Source: CAYXVJ01 sp964558445
Lineage (GTDB): Bacteria > Bacillota > Clostridia > Saccharofermentanales > Fastidiosipilaceae
Length of the DNA stretch: 64,000 nucleotides
Reading direction: 5' to 3'
Assembly (NCBI GenBank): GCA_964558445.1
Contig: CAZLEA010000005.1
Coordinates: forward strand, 1 to 64,000
Notes under the pieces: generated by a model
Databases searched by the model: none
What the model was told of the DNA's origin: nothing
What the model saw: only the letters and a program-made list of their open reading frames with translations
Shown here: positions 58,688 through 64,000 of the stretch, piece after piece
How the letters are laid out: each line of letters starts with the position of its first letter
How positions within the stretch are numbered: position 1 is the first letter of the stretch
Position numbers and translations under genes: made by a program

Positions 58688-60004
58688 TTATCTGTTACTT
58701 ACCCGATCCAGAATCAATGGTGTCCGATTCGTCGGACTGGTCTCGATCACGATCGCCCGATCCAGTGCTTCCATGGCGGATTGGACTAGGCTAGCATCCG
58801 ATGTATAGAGGCTTGCAATCGTCTGCCCCGACTCGACGTATTCACCTGTCAGCACCCGCAAGTAGAGGCCTGCACCGGGGTCGATATGGTCTGCCAAGTC
58901 TTCTCGTCCCGCGCCCAGATGCATGGCAGCGAGTCCCACCGCCTCCGTATCACGGAAGCGAAGATAGCCGTCGCTGGTTGCGAGATAATCGCTCCTCACG
59001 CAGGCAAGCGCCAAGCCGCCAGACGAATCGTCTGCGAAGCTACCGTCCCCGCCTTGATAGCGAATCCACTTACGAAACACAGCCAGTGCATCGCCGCTTG
59101 CTATGAGTCCTCGAACTTCTTGTTCGATTGCCACGCGCGAAGCCGCCCCGGGCCTCGCCAGATAGATGAGCTCCGTTGCCAGCAGCACACAGAGCGTCGT
59201 CAATTCCTCCGGCCCATGACCTCGGAGCACAGCCAGTGCTTCGTTGACCTCGATTGCATTCCCAACTGCGCGTCCAAGCGGCGCATCCATCGACGTGATC
59301 AGCGCCGTGGTCGGCCTCCCGTGCGCCTCACCGATCGAGACCATCTGTTCGGCCAGTTGCCTAGCCTCATCCAGGGTCTTCATAAACGCACCGCTGCCAC
59401 ACTTCACATCCAGCACGATCGCGTCGGCTCCGGCAGCAAGTTTCTTGGACATCACCGAGGCTGCAATCAGCGGGATGGAATCGACGGTCGCCGTCACATC
59501 GCGAAGCGCGTAGAGCAGCTTATCGGCCGGCACCATATTCCCCGTCTGTCCGCCAAGTACGAGACCAAGCGTCCTCCCCTGCTCCAAGAAGGCCTCCTCG
59601 GTCAAGTCACACGAGAAACCGGGGATCGCCTCGATCTTATCGATCGTGCCCCCTGTGTGCCCGAGACCGCGACCGCTTAGTTTCGCGATCTTGACGCCTG
59701 CAGCGGCGACAAGCGGCATGACGACAAGCGTCGTCTTGTCGCCCACACCACCGGTCGAATGCTTGTCGACCTTCATACCCGAAATCGTGGAGAGATCCAG
59801 TTGATCGCCCGACTGCGCCATGAGCTCCGTGAGCGTGGCCGTCTCAGCAGGCGTCATCCCCCGGAAATAGATGGCCATCAAGAGCGCAGACACCTGATAG
59901 TCCGGAATCCTGCCTGCCAGATAGCCGTCCAGCACAAACGCCAGCTCCTCACTCGAGAGGCTCTGCCCGTTTCGCTTCTTCAGAATCAAGTCCGGCATGC
60001 GCAT
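58688..60004 (-). CDS. deoA: Pyrimidine-nucleoside (thymidine) phosphorylase
   Basis: 438 aa, usual length (430-440). Splits thymidine, and in Firmicutes often uridine and deoxyuridine, into base and sugar 1-phosphate. The family signature SGRGLGHTGGTIDKIEAIPG and the phosphate-binding KHSTGGVGD (81-89) are intact, with LDVKCGSGAFM. It starts three bases after the deoC stop with AGGAGG before the ATG. Last gene of the nitroreductase-deoC-deoA operon. Confidence 0.94.
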   Translation of the reverse strand: MRMPDLILKKRNGQSLSSEELAFVLDGYLAGRIPDYQVSALLMAIYFRGMTPAETATLTELMAQSGDQLDLSTISGMKVDKHSTGGVGDKTTLVVMPLVAAAGVKIAKLSGRGLGHTGGTIDKIEAIPGFSCDLTEEAFLEQGRTLGLVLGGQTGNMVPADKLLYALRDVTATVDSIPLIAASVMSKKLAAGADAIVLDVKCGSGAFMKTLDEARQLAEQMVSIGEAHGRPTTALITSMDAPLGRAVGNAIEVNEALAVLRGHGPEELTTLCVLLATELIYLARPGAASRVAIEQEVRGLIASGDALAVFRKWIRYQGGDGSFADDSSGGLALACVRSDYLATSDGYLRFRDTEAVGLAAMHLGAGREDLADHIDPGAGLYLRVLTGEYVESGQTIASLYTSDASLVQSAMEALDRAIVIETSPTNRTPLILDRVSNR

Positions 60005-60007
60005 AGC

Positions 60008-60679
60008 TTAGTCCTCCTCGGCTTGCATCAGTTTGATCAAGCGACTGGTCCCAAGTCGCTCGGCTCCGGCATCCAGCATCGCCTGGGCATCCGCAAACGA
60101 GGCGATACCACCCGACGCCTTGACCTTGACCTGTTCGCCAACGTGTCGGCGAAGGAGTAAGACATCATCAATCGTCGCACCGCCGCCGTTGAAGCCCGTC
60201 GACGTCTTGATATAATCCGCACCGGCTTCGGTCACGAGCTCACAGAGCTTGATCTTCTCCTCATCTGTCAGGACAGCGGTCTCGATGATAACCTTGAGCA
60301 CTTGTTTGCGACTGACCTCGCGCAGCGCCTGAAGCTCGTTTCGGATCGCATCCCAGTCGCCTGCCTTGACCCAAGCGAGATTCACAACCATATCCAGTTC
60401 ATCTGCGCCCTTCGAGATGGCATCACGCATCTCGGAGAACTTGGCGGCGCTCGTGTTGTAGCCGTTCGGGAAGCCGATCACGGTCGTGATCCGAAGCTCA
60501 CGACGGGCAGGCACCTCTCTTCGCCACGCATTTGCTTGTTCGACAAACGAGGGCGGGATGCAAGCGGATGCAGCCCCGTAGCGCACCGCCTCCTCCAGAC
60601 AGCGCCGGATCTCTTCCCAAGTCGCGGTCGGTGCCAAGACTGTGTGATCTACGTGTTCTAGTATCGCTTGGACGTTCAT
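60008..60679 (-). CDS. deoC: Deoxyribose-phosphate aldolase
   Basis: 223 aa. Cleaves 2-deoxyribose 5-phosphate to glyceraldehyde 3-phosphate and acetaldehyde. The Schiff-base lysine is Lys158 in DYIKTSTGF, the second lysine Lys187 in VKVKASGG, and Asp96 in ELDMVVN. It overlaps the nitroreductase gene by four bases and couples to deoA. A phosphopentomutase gene, normally required between DeoA and DeoC, is not in the window. Confidence 0.95.
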   Translation of the reverse strand: MNVQAILEHVDHTVLAPTATWEEIRRCLEEAVRYGAASACIPPSFVEQANAWRREVPARRELRITTVIGFPNGYNTSAAKFSEMRDAISKGADELDMVVNLAWVKAGDWDAIRNELQALREVSRKQVLKVIIETAVLTDEEKIKLCELVTEAGADYIKTSTGFNGGGATIDDVLLLRRHVGEQVKVKASGGIASFADAQAMLDAGAERLGTSRLIKLMQAEED

Positions 60680-61260
60680 TGGTCTTGTCCTCCTTTGGCA
60701 CCACAGGGGTCGCTAGCCATATCCATATCTGTCTCACCAGAGAAGAACAAGACCTCCGTCACCAGATCATCCAGGGACCTGCGCGTACTGTGGAGCGGAC
60801 CGGGTTTGGCCCGATCGGACGGATAGCCGATCATCAGCATCGCAACAGGCGCTTCATCGCCGGACAGGGGGAGCAGATCTCGCAGGGCTTCGGGATCGAA
60901 GGAGCCGACCCAACAACTGCCAAGACCCAGGCTCTGTGCTTGCAGCTGCATGTGTGTGCCGACGATGCCGATATCGATCGCGGCGTTACTAAATCCGTCT
61001 CGCCTCCTCCAAGCACGGCTCTCATCCATGGTCAGGACCAAGACAAGCGGCGCGCGGAAGTGACTGTTCGTAACCGGTTTCAGCACATCAACGAGCCCCT
61101 CTCCGCTCAGCTGATAGATATGAAACGCCTGGGCATTGTGCGCCGTCGGGGCGAGCCTCGCAGCCTCAAGAATGCTGTTGATATGCTCCGTCGGGACCGC
61201 CTTCGATGTGTCGAAATAACGTAGCGAATAACGCTCCTCAATCAATGTTCCGAAATCCAT
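60676..61260 (-). CDS. Nitroreductase-family flavoprotein
   Basis: 194 aa FMN-dependent oxidoreductase family: MDFGTLIEERYSLRYFD and AARLAPTAHNAQAFHIYQL bind FMN; IVGTHMQLQAQSLGLGSCWVG and VAMLMIGYP follow. Natural substrate unknown; short nitroreductases of this kind are common in anaerobes. The C-terminal tail (SDPCGAKGGQDQ) overlaps deoC by four bases, so it is translationally coupled to deoxyribose catabolism, a pairing without obvious metabolic reason. Confidence 0.87.
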   Translation of the reverse strand: MDFGTLIEERYSLRYFDTSKAVPTEHINSILEAARLAPTAHNAQAFHIYQLSGEGLVDVLKPVTNSHFRAPLVLVLTMDESRAWRRRDGFSNAAIDIGIVGTHMQLQAQSLGLGSCWVGSFDPEALRDLLPLSGDEAPVAMLMIGYPSDRAKPGPLHSTRRSLDDLVTEVLFFSGETDMDMASDPCGAKGGQDQ

Positions 61261-61270
61261 GATCTACCTC

Positions 61271-61304
61271 CTCGTATTGCCTCAAGTATACTACAGCATA
61301 CGAG
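61271..61304. promoter_or_regulatory. Inverted repeat around a -10 box upstream of the nitroreductase gene
   Basis: CTCGTAT (61271-61277) and ATACGAG (61298-61304) enclose a leftward TATACT at 61286-61291 region. No good -35. Could be an operator for a repressor of the deo operon; weak evidence. Confidence 0.35.
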
Positions 61305-61387
61305 AATTCCCCCACCATGTACCCGCATGTAGGTTTGCGGGAGACATCGCAGGGGAATTACTAGAGGACTCCGGAGGCAAAGTTCGG

Positions 61388-62473
61388 TTATACGTCCAGA
61401 TCGTCGAAGCGAATCATCTCGCCGGTGTCGATCGACATATTACAAGCAAGCGTCAGAGCAACAGAGCGCAGGCCGTCGCGGTAAGTCGAGCGGATCTTGG
61501 ATCCGTCTCCGCTGATCAGGGCATCGACGAAGGTACGATCGCAGACTACACCGGCATCAAGCGACTCGCGATACGTGATCGCAGCGCTATCGTCACCGCG
61601 GAAACCGCCATCGGACTTGATGAGGAAGCCGCCCTCATCCTCTTCTGCCTCAGCCTCGACCACCGCTGCTTCGGCCATACCATAGACATTGACACGGTCT
61701 AGGATCATGACATCGGCGCGGGCACTCTTGGCACTAAACGTGATCTTATTGTCTGCAGCCGCACCGCTCTCGCCGTAACAACCCGTCATGATCGATGCAA
61801 TCGCACCGCTCTTGAACTTGATCACCGCCACCGATGCATCGTCGGTCGCATAGTCACTGCCACCATCGATATAGCCTCTGGTCGCAAAGGAGAACACCTG
61901 ATCCGGCTCACCCAGATGATAACGAATCAAGTCGACGTTATGGATCGTCTGCTCGACCATCTGTCCGCCGGACAGTTGCTTGTCGGGCCACCAGGGTGTC
62001 TCGGGGATGCCGCCGATACGAATACAAGTCGCCTGTACGACTTCGTTCTCGGTCAAGAACGGCTGGATCTCATCGACCAGAGACGAGTAGCGGCACTGGA
62101 AGCCGACGGCTGTAATCAGATTCTTGGCCTCCGCGGCATCACGGATCTGCTTGGCAAGCTCGATATCGAGTGCAACCGGCTTCTCCACAAACATATGGAT
62201 ACCGCGCTCGATCAGGGCGAATTCGATCTCGCCATGCGCATAGGGCGGAACACAGAGGAAGACGCCGTCCGGGCTCTCATGTTCCAGAAGCTTCGTATAG
62301 TGATCGTAGGCGCGGCCGCTGTCGGTCCTGGAGACGAAGTCCTCGGCACGTTCGACAATCACGTCACAGAAGCCGACGAGTTCAACGTCCGGGAATTCGA
62401 CGAGGTGGCTCAGGTGATATTCGCCGATGCCGCCACAGCCGATCAGAGCGATCTTGATCTTAGATGAATTCAT
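61388..62473 (-). CDS. Gfo/Idh/MocA-family oxidoreductase
   Basis: 361 aa. N-terminal Rossmann motif IALIGCGGIGEYHLSHL and the EKP motif FVEKPVALDIELA, then the substrate domain with GGQMVEQTIHNVDLIRYHLG (catalytic His region). NAD(P)-dependent sugar or inositol dehydrogenase; substrate unknown. It is 36 bases after a TIM-barrel gene, a pairing typical of inositol- or keto-sugar pathways. It shares only family features with the oxidoreductase at 54283. Confidence 0.9.
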   Translation of the reverse strand: MNSSKIKIALIGCGGIGEYHLSHLVEFPDVELVGFCDVIVERAEDFVSRTDSGRAYDHYTKLLEHESPDGVFLCVPPYAHGEIEFALIERGIHMFVEKPVALDIELAKQIRDAAEAKNLITAVGFQCRYSSLVDEIQPFLTENEVVQATCIRIGGIPETPWWPDKQLSGGQMVEQTIHNVDLIRYHLGEPDQVFSFATRGYIDGGSDYATDDASVAVIKFKSGAIASIMTGCYGESGAAADNKITFSAKSARADVMILDRVNVYGMAEAAVVEAEAEEDEGGFLIKSDGGFRGDDSAAITYRESLDAGVVCDRTFVDALISGDGSKIRSTYRDGLRSVALTLACNMSIDTGEMIRFDDLDV

Positions 62474-62509
62474 ACTTGTATCTCCTTAGTCTTGGTATTC
62501 ATAATCGCA

Positions 62510-63367
62510 TCAGAATCCGAGAATAATATCCAGAGCCTTCGATGTGATCTCATAGAGATAAGAAGGCTTATGCTTCGTGATCTCAAGCTCTGCCGTCAGA
62601 TAATTGTCATAGCCGACCTCACGCAGCCAAGCGATAATCGCCGGCCAATTCGCGCTACCCTCGAGCAGATTGACCCAGGCACCACCGGAGAAGATCCCGG
62701 CGTTGCGCTTGAAGTCCTTGACATGGATCTTCTTGATTCGATGGGCTAGTATCTCGATCCACGGCTCCGGGCTCGAGAAGGCCAGCATGTTCCCCACATC
62801 AAGGTAGGCACCGACATAGGGCGAATCGACTGCATCGATGAAACTTGCCATGTGGAAGGGTGAGGTAAAGAAGCCGTTCCAAACGTTCTCCACGCCTACT
62901 TGTATACCGGACGCTTCTATCTCGGGTTTCAAGTCACGGTAGAATGCGAGGGCGTTCACTTGTGCTTCGGCGAGGCTTGTCACCGTGTCATCGCCAGGCC
63001 ATGCAGGTTCGCCGATATTCATCCCACCGGGTACGGTCAAGACGGCATCGGCTCCGAGTGCCTGTGCGAGTTCCAGTTGCCGAAGTAGGATACGACGCTG
63101 CTCATCTCTTACCGCCGGATCGTTCGATCCCGTGCCGCCGCCCATGGAGGTGGAGATACCGCAGATCTCGATACCTGCCTCCTCTGCTGCGAGGCGAATC
63201 GCCTGCAATTCTTCGTCGCTTGTCTCCATCGTCAGCGAGTGTACTTGGTGGCCGACTCGATCCAGATTCAGCTCGACGCCATCAAACCCGGCAGCGGCCA
63301 AGTCCCGAAACATATCAGTGAAATCAACATCGTTCGGTACAGACCATGCGTTTAGTGCCTTCTTCAT
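62510..63367 (-). CDS. TIM-barrel sugar-phosphate isomerase/epimerase family protein
   Basis: 285 aa xylose isomerase-like TIM barrel: FRDLAAAGFDGVELNLDRVG, VGVENVWNGFFTSPF with a metal-binding Glu, YVGAYLDVGNML (Asp), IKKIHVKDFKRN (His) and LTAELEITKHKP (Glu). This pattern is seen in L-ribulose/L-xylulose 5-phosphate 3-epimerase-like and keto-sugar epimerase proteins. First gene of a two-gene leftward operon, diverging from an AraC regulator at 63586. Confidence 0.87.
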   Translation of the reverse strand: MKKALNAWSVPNDVDFTDMFRDLAAAGFDGVELNLDRVGHQVHSLTMETSDEELQAIRLAAEEAGIEICGISTSMGGGTGSNDPAVRDEQRRILLRQLELAQALGADAVLTVPGGMNIGEPAWPGDDTVTSLAEAQVNALAFYRDLKPEIEASGIQVGVENVWNGFFTSPFHMASFIDAVDSPYVGAYLDVGNMLAFSSPEPWIEILAHRIKKIHVKDFKRNAGIFSGGAWVNLLEGSANWPAIIAWLREVGYDNYLTAELEITKHKPSYLYEITSKALDIILGF

Positions 63368-63485
63368 AGGTACGCTCCTTTTCGTTTGTTAATTCCAGTC
63401 TAGCGAAGCCGACATGGCCGTACCATACACGAATGATGTAGATACATGGACTAAACGCTTGCTTCTATGCTTGCCTTTGATTATG

Positions 63486-63585
63486 NNNNNNNNNNNNNNN
63501 NNNNNNNNNNNNNNNNNNNNNNNNNNNNNNNNNNNNNNNNNNNNNNNNNNNNNNNNNNNNNNNNNNNNNNNNNNNNNNNNNNNNN
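63486..63585. other. Scaffold gap (100 N)
   Basis: Exactly 100 N; the flanks do not overlap. It removes the start of the AraC-type gene and the promoter region of the divergent operon. Confidence 0.95.
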
Positions 63586-64000
63586 CGCCTGGATTACGGG
63601 GATCATATGGGCGGATACGATGCGGCAGAGCGTCTGCGAAGTGACGGTACGGATCGCCTTATCATGGAGGCGGGTGACCTCGTCCTCATCCCGCCCAATC
63701 ATCCCTATGTCTACGAGAGTCTGACGGACGATACCCTCTACTACTGGCTGCACTTCAGCGGTTCACATGCGGATGCTCTGGCCTCTGTGTTCGATCAAGA
63801 TACCAAAATCAAGAGCCCCGGTCTGCACGAGGGCAGCGAGGCTCTGTTCATGGATTTATTCAAGCAATTCATCGTCCGTGACGATCTGTTCAATCTCGCC
63901 TGCCACAGTGTGCTGATGAGGCTGGTGTGGGGCTTGGCCAGACGACTGAGGACTAGACCCCAAGCCATTAGGCGGCGTGCAATCCCTCTGACATCACTGC
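63586..64000 (+). CDS. AraC-family regulator, both ends missing
   Basis: Open rightward frame of 138 codons from the gap edge to the window end with no stop. It reads MEAGDLVLIPPNHPYVYES and YYWLHFSGSHADAL, the cupin-type sensor pattern of AraC-family regulators, then an alpha-helical linker (FMDLFKQFIVRDDLFNLACH). The helix-turn-helix part would lie beyond base 64000 and the start lies in the gap. It diverges from the TIM-barrel/oxidoreductase operon and probably regulates it. Confidence 0.75.

Noticed and set aside
61322..61341. CCCGCA/TGCGGG hairpin as a terminator of the oxidoreductase gene
   Set aside because: Only six pairs and no T-tract on either strand.
63414..63485. Start of the AraC gene left of the last gap (MAVPYTNDVDTW)
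   Set aside because: No ribosome site, no similarity to AraC N-termini, and continuity across the gap is unknown.

Overview
The window reads as a draft or metagenome-derived scaffold of a Gram-positive, low-oxygen, plant-polysaccharide-fermenting bacterium (Bacillota, Clostridia-like; genus not determinable from sequence alone). The basis is the SipW/TasA-type secretion genes, strong AGGAGG-type ribosome binding sites, LplA/B/C-type sugar ABC transport, GntR/LacI-type AraR, ROK-type XylR, the araL/araM pair known from the Bacillus subtilis ara operon, AsnA, and the CpsB/C/D bacterial tyrosine kinase module. Four runs of exactly 100 N (20746-20845, 26204-26303, 50775-50874, 63486-63585) are scaffold gaps of unknown true length; one of them (50775-50874) looks closable from the sequence itself.

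Layout. 1-4421 (minus): a surface-fibre operon, sipW signal peptidase, three TasA/camelysin-like proteins and a von Willebrand A (VWA) surface protein that runs off the left edge. 5055-9450: a domain-permuted GH3, a conserved protein of unknown function, a DUF503 protein and a Phd/Doc toxin-antitoxin pair. 9656-12329: tRNA-Arg(CCG) and an L-fucose operon (fucI, fucA). 12594-19909: a conventional GH3 and an araL-araM-esterase-AraC operon. 20053-31784: a SIMPL-domain protein, then a dense block of hemicellulose/pectin side-chain glycosidases (GH51, GH27, GH127, GH43, GH31, GH51) with a DEAD-box helicase between them. 32205-39334 (plus): araR and araA-araB-araD-GH42. 39508-44297 (minus): a LacI regulator and an oligosaccharide ABC transporter (two permeases and a binding protein, no ATPase). 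44814-49115: xylB-xylA diverging from xylR. 49140-52226: asnA, a small membrane protein and a MATE exporter. 52348-55392 (plus): an esterase-ThuA-oxidoreductase operon. 55535-58511 (minus): CpsC-CpsD-CpsB plus a TIM-barrel protein. 58688-61260: deoxyribonucleoside catabolism (nitroreductase, deoC, deoA). 61388-64000: a TIM-barrel/oxidoreductase pair diverging from a truncated AraC regulator.

How it works together (inference). None of the glycosidases carries a signal peptide, so they probably act in the cytoplasm on oligosaccharides imported by the ABC transporter. GH51 x2, GH43 and GH127 would release L-arabinose; GH3 and GH31 xylose and glucose; GH27 and GH42 galactose (or arabinopyranose). 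Arabinose and xylose then enter the pentose phosphate pathway through AraA-AraB-AraD and XylA-XylB, and L-fucose through FucI-FucA. Local control is visible: AraR, XylR with a convincing operator and promoter, a LacI regulator, two AraC regulators and a cre-like palindrome at the transporter promoter. The substrate set fits arabinoxylan, arabinan/arabinogalactan and fucosylated xyloglucan.
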